The position numbers and the translations under genes are program-made. A stretch of 64,000 nucleotides of DNA from Peribacillus psychrosaccharolyticus ATCC 23296. GTDB lineage: Bacteria > Bacillota > Bacilli > Bacillales > DSM-1321. Below the pieces are notes generated by a model. It made no database searches. It saw only the letters and a program-made list of their open reading frames with translations, and had not been told where the DNA came from. How positions within the stretch are numbered: position 1 is the first letter of the stretch; each line of letters starts with the position of its first letter. Of this stretch, positions 35,659-44,794 are shown in pieces. The stretch spans positions 1 through 64,000 of the forward strand of contig NZ_AJTN02000153.1 in assembly GCF_000305495.1 (NCBI RefSeq), written 5' to 3'.

Positions 35659-36667
35659 GACGTTCACCTCCGGCCGCAATTTCACTGTACCCTTTTGCCC
35701 GCTTATCTTGAAGCCAGCAGCGTGCGCTATGACTTTCGGAAAAGAACTCTTTCTCGGGCAGATACTCTATGCACACTTCCATCGCATACGGACATCTCTG
35801 TGCAAACGGACATCCCATAGGTGGATCGAACAAGTCTGGAGGTGTTCCTTCAATAGCCATAAGCCGTTCTTTCTCCTGAGAATGAATATTTGGAACGGAT
35901 TTCAGCAGTCCCCATGTATAGGGATGCTTAGGAGACTCGAATAAGTCATGGACCGTGCCCGATTCTACGACGATTCCTGCATACATCACGGATACTCTAT
36001 CAGCCAGTTCAGCTACGACACCAAGGTCATGAGTAATTAACACGATTGATGTCTGCCTTTCTAACTGAATTCGTTTTAATAATTCGAGTATTTGAGCCTG
36101 GATGGTTACATCAAGTGCTGTCGTCGGTTCATCCGCTATGAGTAAACTTGGGTTAGCTGCTAAGGCGATTGCAATGACAACGCGCTGCCTCATCCCACCG
36201 CTAAATTGATGCGAATAATCGGAATAACGTGTAGTGGGATCCGCTATTCCAACTTCCTGAAGCAGTTTGATCGTTTTTTTCTTTGCCTCGTCCCTTGAAA
36301 GTTTTAATTTTTTTATAAAGATTTCATCAATTTGATGTCCTATTTTCATCGTAGGATTAAGCGATGTCATTGGATCTTGAAAAATCATGCCAATTTCTGT
36401 TCCTCTTATTTCTCTAAGTTTTTTAGACGATAGAGTCGTCATTTCGTGATCTCGAAATTTGATGCTGCCTCCTTTTATTCGTCCGTGGGGTTTTGGAATC
36501 ATCCCCATGATCGATTGGGCAGTCACACTTTTTCCGCAGCCGCTTTCTCCTACAATCGCTAGCGTCTCACCATCTTCTACATGAAGATCTACACCTCTCA
36601 CCGCATGGATTTCTCCTCCACGTGTTTTGAATGACACATGTAGATTATCAATTTCTAATACTCTCAT
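35651..36667 (-). CDS. Oligopeptide ABC transporter ATPase (OppD/DppD-like)
   Basis: The 338-residue product has Walker [12 protein letters not shown], signature [15 protein letters not shown], Walker [15 protein letters not shown] and the C-terminal oligopeptide-transport motif [18 protein letters not shown]. The frame runs up to 36742, but AAGGAGAG lies before the ATG at 36667 and the domain begins there ([13 protein letters not shown]). It lies 13 bp from OppC. Confidence 0.94.
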   Translation of the reverse strand: MRVLEIDNLHVSFKTRGGEIHAVRGVDLHVEDGETLAIVGESGCGKSVTAQSIMGMIPKPHGRIKGGSIKFRDHEMTTLSSKKLREIRGTEIGMIFQDPMTSLNPTMKIGHQIDEIFIKKLKLSRDEAKKKTIKLLQEVGIADPTTRYSDYSHQFSGGMRQRVVIAIALAANPSLLIADEPTTALDVTIQAQILELLKRIQLERQTSIVLITHDLGVVAELADRVSVMYAGIVVESGTVHDLFESPKHPYTWGLLKSVPNIHSQEKERLMAIEGTPPDLFDPPMGCPFAQRCPYAMEVCIEYLPEKEFFSESHSARCWLQDKRAKGYSEIAAGGERHG

Positions 36668-36680
36668 ACATAATCTCTCC

Positions 36681-37619
36681 TTACTTCTCAGAACGCGGAT
36701 CAAGCGCATCCTGTAACCCATCTCCAAACGCATTAAAGGCAAACATCGTTAACGAAATCATCAATGCTGGAAAAAACAATCTCCACCACTGACCGCTTAA
36801 AACTACACCTAGAGAGTCGTTAGCCATCGTTCCCCAGCTTGCTGTCGGCGCTTGAACACCCAATCCTAAAAAACTCAAAAATGATTCTGAAAAAATGGCT
36901 TGTGGAATGGTAAAAGTTAGATTGACAATAATAATGCCCATCATATTTGGCAGCAAATGCTTTGAAATAATCTTGAAATGGGAGGTCCCCAGCTTTTCAG
37001 CGGCCATCACGTATTCCTGCTGCTTTAACTGCAAAATTTGCCCCCTCACAATTCTCGCCATGCCCACCCATCCTGTTATCGAGAGTGCCAGAATCATCGT
37101 AGTCAATCCCGGTTTCATAACAACCATCAGTAGAATCACGACAAGAAGGTAAGGGATTCCATACAAAATCTCTACAATTCTCATTAAAAAGCCGTCTATT
37201 CTATCTCCTGCTCGGCTTCTTCCAGCCATATAACCTGAGATTCCTCCTACCAAAACCCCCATAATTAAATCAATAATGGCTGCGATAATCCCAATCAATA
37301 GCGAAATTCTAGCCCCTGTCCAGACCCGTACCCAAATATCTCTCCCTAAGTCATCGGTACCAAACCAATGCTTGGCAGAAGGTTTTAAGTTGCCTTCCGT
37401 CAATGATTGATGGCTTGGAGTGAAAGGCAGGAGGTGAGGTCCAATTATCGACAGCGTTAGAATGATTAGTAATAAAAAGAAACCCGTTAACGCCAACTTG
37501 TTCTTCGCAAGCTTTAGTGCCACTTCATGCCAATACCCCATAACAGGACGGCTCTTTGTTCTGATTCGTAACCTGCTGCGATCGACAGGCTTAAACATAC
37601 TGTCATTTACTTCTGGCAC
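36681..37619 (-). CDS. Oligopeptide ABC transporter permease (OppC/DppC-like)
   Basis: A 312-residue permease with an N-terminal cytoplasmic tail, six spans and the OppBC signature (LPFTPSHQSL...HWFGTDDLGRDIWVRVWTGARISLLIGI; MILALSITGWVGMARIVRGQILQLKQQEYVMAAEKLGTSHFKIISKHLLPN, the EAA loop). It starts at GTG two bases after the OppB stop and uses a GGAAGTG site inside that gene. It forms the channel with OppB. Confidence 0.93.
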   Translation of the reverse strand: MPEVNDSMFKPVDRSRLRIRTKSRPVMGYWHEVALKLAKNKLALTGFFLLLIILTLSIIGPHLLPFTPSHQSLTEGNLKPSAKHWFGTDDLGRDIWVRVWTGARISLLIGIIAAIIDLIMGVLVGGISGYMAGRSRAGDRIDGFLMRIVEILYGIPYLLVVILLMVVMKPGLTTMILALSITGWVGMARIVRGQILQLKQQEYVMAAEKLGTSHFKIISKHLLPNMMGIIIVNLTFTIPQAIFSESFLSFLGLGVQAPTASWGTMANDSLGVVLSGQWWRLFFPALMISLTMFAFNAFGDGLQDALDPRSEK

Positions 37620-37621
37620 GC

Positions 37622-38548
37622 TTATTCACTTCCGCTCGTCATTTTTATTCTCGGATCGACAAATCTGTAGCACAAATCAATCAGAAATAGCGTTAAGACT
37701 AAAATAGTGCTGTAAAAAATGGTTGTACCCAGAATGACTGGATAATCTCGATTAAAAATACTGTCTACAAAATATTTTCCAATACCGGGAATTGCGAATA
37801 TTTTCTCTACTACGAATGTTCCGGTAATTATTGATGCAAACAGCGGTCCAATAAAGGAAATGACTGGGATGATTGCATTCCGAATTCCATGCTTACAGAC
37901 AATATATACCGTGGAAAGTCCCTTCGCCTCAGCCGTTTTCATATAGTTTTGGCTTAAGACCTCCAACATGCTTGTTCTGACAAATCGGGCGATAATCGCA
38001 AGCGGACCGACTGCCAAGGCAATAGTAGGAAGAATTGTATGCTGCCACGTTCCCCACGAGGCAACCGGAAGGATTCCTGCCTCGACAGCACCGTATTTAA
38101 TCAACAAAGGTGCCAATATAAAGCTCGGTACAGAAATCCCCACTATTGCCACAATCATTGAAAGGTAATCTAGCCCTCGATTATGATTGAGGGCAGCGAT
38201 AATGCCCAAAGCCAAACCTAGTATAATGGCAACAACCATTGCTTGCAGACCCAATATAGCTGATGGCAGAAACCCTTCTGCTATCAATGTATTTACATCT
38301 CTTGTCTTAGACTGAATCGAAGGACCAAAGTCAAAATGAAGCAAATCCTTCATATAGAGAACGTATTGAACAGGCAGCGGTTCGTCCAAATTATATTTCG
38401 CTCTCATATTTTTAACAATTTCCTCCGGTAATGATTTTGCATCTGACGCAAATGGATCGCCCGGTATACTGTTCATAATGACAAAGGTCAGCGTCATAAT
38501 AATCCAGAGGGTCACAACCATCGTTATTAAGCGTTTTATTACATACAT
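37622..38548 (-). CDS. Oligopeptide ABC transporter permease (OppB/DppB-like)
   Basis: The 308-residue first permease has the typical N-terminal span (YVIKRLITMVVTLWIIMTLTFVIMNSIPGDPF), periplasmic loop with YNLDEPLPVQYVLYMKDLLHFDFGPS and the EAA loop RTSMLEVLSQNYMKTAEAKGLS. The CAGGTG ribosome binding site favours the ATG at 38548 over the GTG at 38557. It sits 28 bp downstream of the M42 peptidase. Confidence 0.93.
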   Translation of the reverse strand: MYVIKRLITMVVTLWIIMTLTFVIMNSIPGDPFASDAKSLPEEIVKNMRAKYNLDEPLPVQYVLYMKDLLHFDFGPSIQSKTRDVNTLIAEGFLPSAILGLQAMVVAIILGLALGIIAALNHNRGLDYLSMIVAIVGISVPSFILAPLLIKYGAVEAGILPVASWGTWQHTILPTIALAVGPLAIIARFVRTSMLEVLSQNYMKTAEAKGLSTVYIVCKHGIRNAIIPVISFIGPLFASIITGTFVVEKIFAIPGIGKYFVDSIFNRDYPVILGTTIFYSTILVLTLFLIDLCYRFVDPRIKMTSGSE

Positions 38549-38576
38549 AGGATTCACCTGTCTTATTTACATATTT

Positions 38577-39635
38577 TTAAAAGGAAGTGAAGCTTAGCAG
38601 CTCATCTTCATTAGTAATAAACAAAGTAAGCAAGTCTTTGGCAGCTTCTAAATCTGTGATATCAATAATTTCGATTGGAGAGTGTGCGTTACGGGATGGA
38701 ATAGAAAGCACGCCTGTCGGTATCCCTTTGTTGGAGAGGTGAACAGCTCCACCATCTGTCCCTATTCCAGGAAATACTTCCAGCTGATACGGAATTCCTC
38801 CCTCTACTGCTAGTGTCTTCAGCTTCTCTCTAATGGCTGGATGGGCGATTAAGCTCGCATCCATGACCTTAATGCCAACTCCTCCACCGATATGAAGCTC
38901 ATCATCCAGGACAGATTCTGGCGTATCACTGGCTGCTGTCGTATCAATGGCAATCGCTGCATCTGCGGCAATCCCTTCTGCTGCTACTTTCGCCCCTCTT
39001 AGGCCTACCTCTTCCTGAACCGTAAAGATAAAAACGAGCTCTCCAGAGAAATCCGGAAGATCCTTCAGCACCTGTAACAACACCGCACAGCCTGCCCGGT
39101 CATCAAAGCCCTTGCCAACTAGCCTCCCTGTATCGCTGTTGCCCAAAACGGTAACGTCTGAAAGCCAGGTAACGGAATCCCCAATAGCAGCACCCATATC
39201 GATCGCTTGTTTCTTGGACCGGGCTCCAATATCGATATAGGATTCTCTGACAGACTTAAGCTTGCTTTCACTTTCAAACTTCCGATAATGGGCAGAAATC
39301 CCGCCAAACACACCAATTAAATACCCAGTACCAGTTCGAACCCGCACCTTTTGACCGGCCAGTATTCGAATATCATGTCCTCCTAAAGACTCGACCTTAA
39401 TCAAGCCATCAGGTGTAATGCTTCGAATAATAAAGCCTACCTCATCCATATGCGCTGTAAGAATCAGCCTTGGCCCCGGTCTACTTCCTTTTTTTATCGC
39501 AGTAATATTACCAAGATGATCCACAGACCACTCGTCTGATAATGATTCCAGTTCTGACGTTATGTAACGGATAACTGGCTGTTCAAAGCCTGAAGGTCCG
39601 TGCAGCACAGAAAGCTCTCTAACTATTTTCTCCAT
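38577..39635 (-). CDS. M42-family aminopeptidase
   Basis: A 352-residue cobalt/zinc aminopeptidase of the M42 (YtoP/YsdC/FrvX) family. The metal ligands appear as LTAHMDEVGFII (His, Asp), GKGFDDRAGCAVLLQVL (Asp), FTVQEEVGLRGAKV (Glu-Glu), AIDTTAASD (Asp) and a C-terminal histidine in IPSRNAHSPIEIID. It is the first gene of the opp operon, following the S-box riboswitch, and would trim imported peptides in the cytoplasm to free amino acids, including methionine. Confidence 0.92.
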   Translation of the reverse strand: MEKIVRELSVLHGPSGFEQPVIRYITSELESLSDEWSVDHLGNITAIKKGSRPGPRLILTAHMDEVGFIIRSITPDGLIKVESLGGHDIRILAGQKVRVRTGTGYLIGVFGGISAHYRKFESESKLKSVRESYIDIGARSKKQAIDMGAAIGDSVTWLSDVTVLGNSDTGRLVGKGFDDRAGCAVLLQVLKDLPDFSGELVFIFTVQEEVGLRGAKVAAEGIAADAAIAIDTTAASDTPESVLDDELHIGGGVGIKVMDASLIAHPAIREKLKTLAVEGGIPYQLEVFPGIGTDGGAVHLSNKGIPTGVLSIPSRNAHSPIEIIDITDLEAAKDLLTLFITNEDELLSFTSF

Positions 39636-39668
39636 TTTTTACTCCCCCTTTTTTCATCCCCAAACAAC

Positions 39669-39699
39669 AAAAAGTCCCCTTCTTTTTTAAGAAGAGGAC
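39669..39699 (-). terminator. Riboswitch-controlled terminator of the S-box leader
   Basis: GTCCTCTTCTT/AAGAAGGGGAC stem (one G-T pair) with a T5 tail on the minus strand, 34 bp upstream of the M42 start. When SAM is bound the terminator should form and switch the operon off. Confidence 0.9.
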
Positions 39700-39728
39700 A
39701 GAATAAATAATAACTAGCTTTCTGTTCT

Positions 39729-39830
39729 TCTTATCTATCAGGCGAACCTGATGGAATTGGCACAGTATTCACAAGGAACCTGTTGCCGAGGTTTCAAAGG
39801 GCCATATCCCTCCACCTCTCTGGATAAGAA
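39729..39830 (-). promoter_or_regulatory. SAM-I riboswitch (S-box) aptamer before the M42-opp operon
   Basis: Reading the minus strand: CTTATCCAGAGAGG, then GGAGGGATATGGCCC, TGAAACC and CGGCAACAGG, then a variable hairpin, GTGCCAATTCC, and a closing AGATAAG that pairs with the initial CTTATC (P1). These are the family-defining S-box elements. The terminator at 39669-39699 completes a standard OFF switch. It implies expression when methionine or SAM is low. Confidence 0.93.
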
Positions 39831-39989
39831 ATCAATTATGTATTTAATAATGAAATTAGCATAAGCGAGAAATTGAAGCACGTCAATCTTTTTTTCATTT
39901 TTATCATTTTTCTGATATATCAAACTTTAAAAATTACTATCTGAATCTTTAAATCTACAAACCTGTTCGAAAGTCACAAGAAAAACCAC

Positions 39990-40410
39990 CCTTGATCCTT
40001 CTTTGCCCTTCCCAGCAACAACTTTGTGCGAAATCGCAGGGTTTATGTGTACTTGGCGCTCATTTCTGTGCGGAATGGCTAATTCGTGTGCGCTTCAGTC
40101 ATTTTTGGTGCGGAACAAGCCCTATCTATGTGCGGAAGCATCTCCAGGCTCTTGAAAACGTTTCAAGGTCCCTGGGGTTGTTGAAAATGCGTCATTTACT
40201 AAATCTAATTTAGATTTCCAAACATTAGTAAAGAAAGATACCCATTTTCACAAAACAAAACGTCCTTTGAACCTGTGCTGCGGGCTTCTTTGCCGCTTCC
40301 CAGCGACGACTTGGTGCGAAATCGCAGGGTTTATGTGCGGAATGGCTAATTCATGTTCGCTTCAGCCACTTTTATGTGCGGAACGGGCTAAATTGTGTGG
40401 AAGTAACTTT
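39990..40410 (+). repeat. Dispersed intergenic repeat, locus 3
   Basis: Two copies of a CTTCCCAGCAACAACTTTGTGCGAAATCGCAGG-type module (from ~40008 and ~40297) with TGTGCG words between and the ~75-bp module GAAAATGCGTCATTTACTAAATC...AAAGAAAGATACCCATTTTC once (40186-40255). It fills the gap between the riboswitch promoter region and the lyase terminator. No gene is seen. Confidence 0.82.
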
Positions 40411-40441
40411 TAGATAGAGCGGAGTCATAAGATTCAAATCA

Positions 40442-40474
40442 AAAGAGGCTGTGACATCTTGTCACAGCCTCTTT
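40442..40474 (-). terminator. Terminator of the ROK/ABC/lyase operon
   Basis: A 15-bp perfect stem AAAGAGGCTGTGACA/TGTCACAGCCTCTTT with a 3-nt loop, 4 bp after the lyase stop. Confidence 0.9.
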
Positions 40475-40478
40475 CCAA

Positions 40479-41969
40479 TTAAAAGCTAAATTCTATTAGC
40501 GTTTTATGTTTTTGATTTAGGGTCATTACGGTTTGTTCATAGTCTTTGATTTTATTAGCTAATGAATGCTTGCGTTCGTCAATCATTCGTTGTACTTCAG
40601 TTGGGTTGGGTCCTCCTTGGACGCTGCGGATTTCGACGAAGTATTCGGGTGAGATGATTTTTTTCCACTCAGCTTCTGTCAGTCTGACCACAACAAATGC
40701 CTTAATAATTTGATTGATTTCATCCACGCTCCAGTCATAGAGCTCCTTTTTTTCTGCGATGGTTACCTTCGAGATATGGCTGGCAATCGAATGAGCTTTT
40801 CTAAAGGAAACCCCGTACTCCCTTGAAAGGGTGTCCGCAAGTTCGGTGATAGTAATACTCGATTTAGCGGCCATTTTCTTTGTATGCTCTTCATTCACTT
40901 TCAGTGTCGTGATGACCGCATACATCAGTTTAAACACCCGGTTCGCATTGGTAAACGAACGATACAAATGCGGCTGCAAATCATCCTCTGTATCCACAAT
41001 ATCGCCAAACGGCGTATTATGAATCATGTTTATCGCAGCAAGTGCATCGCCGTATGCGGAGCTTGCGATGGAACGAGAATGTTCAATTGATACAGGATTA
41101 CGTTTTTGCGGCATAATGCTGCTCACCTGCACATAAGGATCTGCCACATAAAAAGTCCCGAATTCTCGTGTAACATACTGAAGAAAATCTTGAATCCAGC
41201 GGCCAGTATCGACCATACACGTCATCAAGGCAGTCGCCGTTTCAAGCAGATAATCGGCACCGCCAATTGCATCGTAGGAATTCTCAACGATTCTATCAAA
41301 CCCAAGTAAATCGCGTGTTCGTTCTCGGTTGATTGGAAAGCCGGTTGTCGTTAGTGCCGCAGCACCAAGCGGAGACTGATTGACATTTTCATAGGCGGAC
41401 CAGAGACGGTGAATATCACGTTGTAACACATCATAGATTGCGAGAAAGTAATGACCAAGTGTTGTCGGCTGTGCCGGCTGCGTATGTGTGTAGCCCGTAA
41501 TATACGTGGTGGTGTGCTTTTCTGCCTGAGTCAATATAGCTTCGCTTAACGAATGTGCACTTCCAAGCAGCTGTATGAAATGACTACGCAGCACAAGGCG
41601 GTACATGGCCACCCCCATATCATTCCGACTTCGGGCAATATGAATCTTGCCCGCTAACTCTGCACCAATTTCCTCACCAATCTTTGCTTCCATCATAAAA
41701 AACAAATCCTCAAACTGAGGCTCATAAAGCAGCAGCCCAACATCTGTCTGTGCCACCTTATTTATCCCTTGTAACATCACTTTCGCTTCAACTTCAGGAA
41801 TGATCCCTTGTTCAGTCAGCATGATGACATGTGCACGGTGAATATCGAACATGACATGAAATAAAAAATCGCGTTGATCATTAAAGACGGGCATAAGCAG
41901 TTCTTCGACATACGTTTTTCCAGGAAACGTCTGCCCTTCATTCTTCAGAAAATCATCAAGTTTATTCAA
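40479..41969 (-). CDS. Argininosuccinate-lyase-like enzyme (aspartase/fumarase superfamily)
   Basis: The 496-residue protein carries the superfamily signature SSIMPQKRNPVSIEHSRS (residues ~283-300), HIARSRNDMGVAMYRL and TYITGYTHTQPAQPTTLGHY. The family cleaves C-N or C-O bonds by beta-elimination, often releasing fumarate. True ArgH is about 460 residues and sits by argG. Here the gene is last in an ABC-importer operon with no arginine gene in sight, so a catabolic paralogue such as an N-substituted aspartate lyase is more likely (inference). GGGAG fits a TTG start at 41969 better than the GTG at 41978. Confidence 0.8.
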   Translation of the reverse strand: MNKLDDFLKNEGQTFPGKTYVEELLMPVFNDQRDFLFHVMFDIHRAHVIMLTEQGIIPEVEAKVMLQGINKVAQTDVGLLLYEPQFEDLFFMMEAKIGEEIGAELAGKIHIARSRNDMGVAMYRLVLRSHFIQLLGSAHSLSEAILTQAEKHTTTYITGYTHTQPAQPTTLGHYFLAIYDVLQRDIHRLWSAYENVNQSPLGAAALTTTGFPINRERTRDLLGFDRIVENSYDAIGGADYLLETATALMTCMVDTGRWIQDFLQYVTREFGTFYVADPYVQVSSIMPQKRNPVSIEHSRSIASSAYGDALAAINMIHNTPFGDIVDTEDDLQPHLYRSFTNANRVFKLMYAVITTLKVNEEHTKKMAAKSSITITELADTLSREYGVSFRKAHSIASHISKVTIAEKKELYDWSVDEINQIIKAFVVVRLTEAEWKKIISPEYFVEIRSVQGGPNPTEVQRMIDERKHSLANKIKDYEQTVMTLNQKHKTLIEFSF

Positions 41970-41981
41970 TCTTTCCACTCC

Positions 41982-43673
41982 CTATGTCAAAGATCGTTCG
42001 GCTTTCACTCCGAAGAACTTGTTTGAAATAAGTAGGACAAGTGCGATTAAGGTAATTTGGATCATTCCATATGCAGCTGCCTGACCCATATTAAACATCC
42101 GAAGTTGATTCATAATTTCAATTGAAATCGGCCGATTTGAGATGGTATACAGTAAGACAGAGGTTGGAAACTCGCCCACTGATTCAACAAAGGCAAGCAA
42201 GGTACCCGATAATACACCAGGCATAATAATCGGCAGAATTACTTTTCTAAACGTATAAAACCATTTTGCACCAAGACTTCTCGATGCTTCCTCAATCGAG
42301 TCATCCAACTGCTCAAGCACCGCATTCGTCGACCGAACAACGAGCGGAATATGACGGATAAAATAAGCAAGAGGCAGAATCCAAAATGTCCCGACTAAAA
42401 TCTGCCCAAAACTGAAAATACTTTTTTCATTAAAAGCAAAAACCAAGTTCATCCCAATAACGGTCGCAGGCAATGCCCAAGGGATCATTACCAAGATATC
42501 AATAAAGCTTTTCCCAACAAATTTGCGCTTCACCAGTACGTATGAAGCAATCACACCAAAAACCAAATTTCCTGCAGTCGCAATTACTGCAAGCACCAAG
42601 CTGTTCTTTAACGGCTTGAAGATGTTCGGATCCTCAAATAACAGACGGAAGTTTTCAAAATTAAACGTGGACGGGTACGTTTGGAATGTCCATGTTCCAT
42701 CTGGGACCAATGAAAGCAGTAAAATCGTAAAATGCGGCAGCAGTAAAATAATGACGCCAATTACACCAACTGCAGCCATGACCCATTTCATCACCGGATT
42801 TTTCACTTCGCTGCGATGCGCTCCGATTCCTTTAGACGCCATTCGGTAATCCTTACGATTCTGATACCAGCGCATTAAGAGTAAGAAACCAATGGAAACA
42901 ACAGAGAGAATCACAGATTGTGTAGCGGCAATCTCCATATCACCGTTAATTTTCGAGAAATAAATTTGTAAACTCAACACCCGGTACCCGCCTGCTAGAA
43001 GAAACGGTGCACTAAAGGATGCCATAGAAATCATGAATACAAGTAGTGACGCACCAACAATCGCCGGTGTCATTAATGGAAAGGTTACTTTCCAAAACAC
43101 CTTAAACTTACTCGCACCTAGATTAGATGCAGCCTCTTCTAGAGAAGGATCAATTTTACCTATGGCTGCTGAGACCATCATATAAAAGTACACATACATC
43201 GTATAAGCATGAACAATTAAAATCCCCGACACGCCGCCAATCTGGAACGGTACTTCTTTAAGGCCGAATAAATCTTTAACCAAATTGGGAATAAGACCTG
43301 ATTCACCATATAAAAACATAAAGGCCATTACACCAACAAGTGACGGCAGTACAATCGGCATAATCGCTGCTGTCGCAAACAGCCCCCTGCCCGGAAATTG
43401 ATACCTATTAAAAATGAGTGCGAGCGGAATACCAATTAACCCGCTAGCTACCACACTTAGGACGGAAATATAAACCGAGTTCCATAACGCTTCTAAATTG
43501 GTTTTTGATTCTTGGCTGAAGAAATCCTGATAATTCGAAAGCGTCAGTCCCCCGTCACTTTGCAAACTTTCAAAAAAGGTCCGTAATGACGGATAAAGCA
43601 CATACGCCACGAGCACCAGGACGACCGGAATCAACAGGAAGAACGTTAATCGATGCTCACGATTTTTCATCAT
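41982..43673 (-). CDS. Fused ABC transporter permease (iron/polyamine/phosphonate type)
   Basis: A 563-residue protein with about twelve spans and two permease cores, each with an EAA loop: EEAASNLGASKFKVFWKVTFPLMTP (residues ~180-205) and EEASRSLGAKWFYTFRKVILPIIMP (~460-485). This duplicated form occurs in Fe3+ (FbpB/AfuB) and 2-aminoethylphosphonate-type importers and replaces two separate subunits. It overlaps the ATPase gene by 4 bp and is upstream of the lyase. Confidence 0.92.
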   Translation of the reverse strand: MMKNREHRLTFFLLIPVVLVLVAYVLYPSLRTFFESLQSDGGLTLSNYQDFFSQESKTNLEALWNSVYISVLSVVASGLIGIPLALIFNRYQFPGRGLFATAAIMPIVLPSLVGVMAFMFLYGESGLIPNLVKDLFGLKEVPFQIGGVSGILIVHAYTMYVYFYMMVSAAIGKIDPSLEEAASNLGASKFKVFWKVTFPLMTPAIVGASLLVFMISMASFSAPFLLAGGYRVLSLQIYFSKINGDMEIAATQSVILSVVSIGFLLLMRWYQNRKDYRMASKGIGAHRSEVKNPVMKWVMAAVGVIGVIILLLPHFTILLLSLVPDGTWTFQTYPSTFNFENFRLLFEDPNIFKPLKNSLVLAVIATAGNLVFGVIASYVLVKRKFVGKSFIDILVMIPWALPATVIGMNLVFAFNEKSIFSFGQILVGTFWILPLAYFIRHIPLVVRSTNAVLEQLDDSIEEASRSLGAKWFYTFRKVILPIIMPGVLSGTLLAFVESVGEFPTSVLLYTISNRPISIEIMNQLRMFNMGQAAAYGMIQITLIALVLLISNKFFGVKAERSLT

Positions 43674-44782
43674 AGGCTGTCACCACTGACAACCGGAAGC
43701 ACCCGAATATGTGCAGCGGGAAGCTCGACCCATACATCTTCTCCCACCTTAAATCCGCCAGCACCATTATTCAGCATATTTGCCTGCAGCAATACTTGAT
43801 TAATACGTGCACTCACGTTAATTGTAGAGCCAAAGAACTCCACTCTTTCAACACTTCCTTTAAAAACGTTCTCACCGCCGGTATCATTTCGGTGAACAGT
43901 AATGGCTTCCGGGCGAATGGAGGTCACAAGTCCACTGTCGCCAATTGTTAAATCACCCTTCACATTCAGCGGATTATTATGTACAACAAGTCTCATTTCA
44001 TTGGAGGAATCGACTAACCCAACACTCAATTTTTCCTGATTCATGTCTTCCACCCGTGCAGGCAATAAATTACTTTCCCCAATAAAACCCGCGACGAAAT
44101 CATTTACAGGTGCATTATAGATATCAGAAGGTGTTCCCACTTGATGACAAACACCATAATTAAAAACAGCAATTCGGTCGCTCATCGATAAGGCCTCTGC
44201 CTGATCATGTGTAACATAAATGGTCGTGATTTTATACTCGCGCTGCAGTCTAAGAATCTCACTTCTCATTTCATCACGAAGCTTTGCATCAAGATTACTT
44301 AACGGTTCATCCAGCAAAAGAATTTCCGGTTCAATCACAAGTGCACGTGCTAACGCGACACGCTGCTGCTGCCCTCCGCTCAACTGACTCACTTGACGGT
44401 CTGAATATTGGTCGAGTCTTACCTTCTGAAGAACATCCTGTACCCGCTTCTTTAATTCAGCTCCAGGTACTTTCCTAACCCTGAGCCCAAATGCAGCATT
44501 TTCAAATACCGTCATATGAGGAAAAAGGGCATAGTTTTGAAAAACCATGCCTGTATTTCGTTTCTCCGGGGGCACACGCGTCATATCCTTATCACCAAAG
44601 CGGACAACACCTTTCGTTGGATAGTAAAACCCGGCAATCATTCGGAGTGTTGTCGTTTTCCCGCAGCCGCTTGGGCCAAGAAAAGTAAAAAACTCTCCGT
44701 CTTTAATTTCCAGATTTAATTGATCCACTGCAATGGTCTTGCCGAACGCCTTTTGGACATTTTCTATTTTTATCGACGCCAT
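43670..44782 (-). CDS. ABC transporter ATP-binding protein (PotA/FbpC type)
   Basis: A 370-residue ATPase with Walker A GPSGCGKTT, signature LSGGQQQRVALARAL, Walker B ILLLDEPLSNLDAKLR and the H-loop YVTHDQAEAL. A C-terminal TOBE/OB regulatory domain (SIRPEAITVHRND...VERVEFFGSTINVSARI) is present. AGGAAG sets the start at 44782 rather than the GTG at 44791. It pairs with the fused permease. Confidence 0.93.
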   Translation of the reverse strand: MASIKIENVQKAFGKTIAVDQLNLEIKDGEFFTFLGPSGCGKTTTLRMIAGFYYPTKGVVRFGDKDMTRVPPEKRNTGMVFQNYALFPHMTVFENAAFGLRVRKVPGAELKKRVQDVLQKVRLDQYSDRQVSQLSGGQQQRVALARALVIEPEILLLDEPLSNLDAKLRDEMRSEILRLQREYKITTIYVTHDQAEALSMSDRIAVFNYGVCHQVGTPSDIYNAPVNDFVAGFIGESNLLPARVEDMNQEKLSVGLVDSSNEMRLVVHNNPLNVKGDLTIGDSGLVTSIRPEAITVHRNDTGGENVFKGSVERVEFFGSTINVSARINQVLLQANMLNNGAGGFKVGEDVWVELPAAHIRVLPVVSGDSL

Positions 44783-44794
44783 ACCATACACTTC

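Noticed and set aside
40479-41969. Housekeeping argininosuccinate lyase (argH)
   Set aside because: The family signature fits, but the operon with an ABC importer and ROK regulator, the absence of argG and the extra length argue for a paralogue with another substrate. Not excluded.
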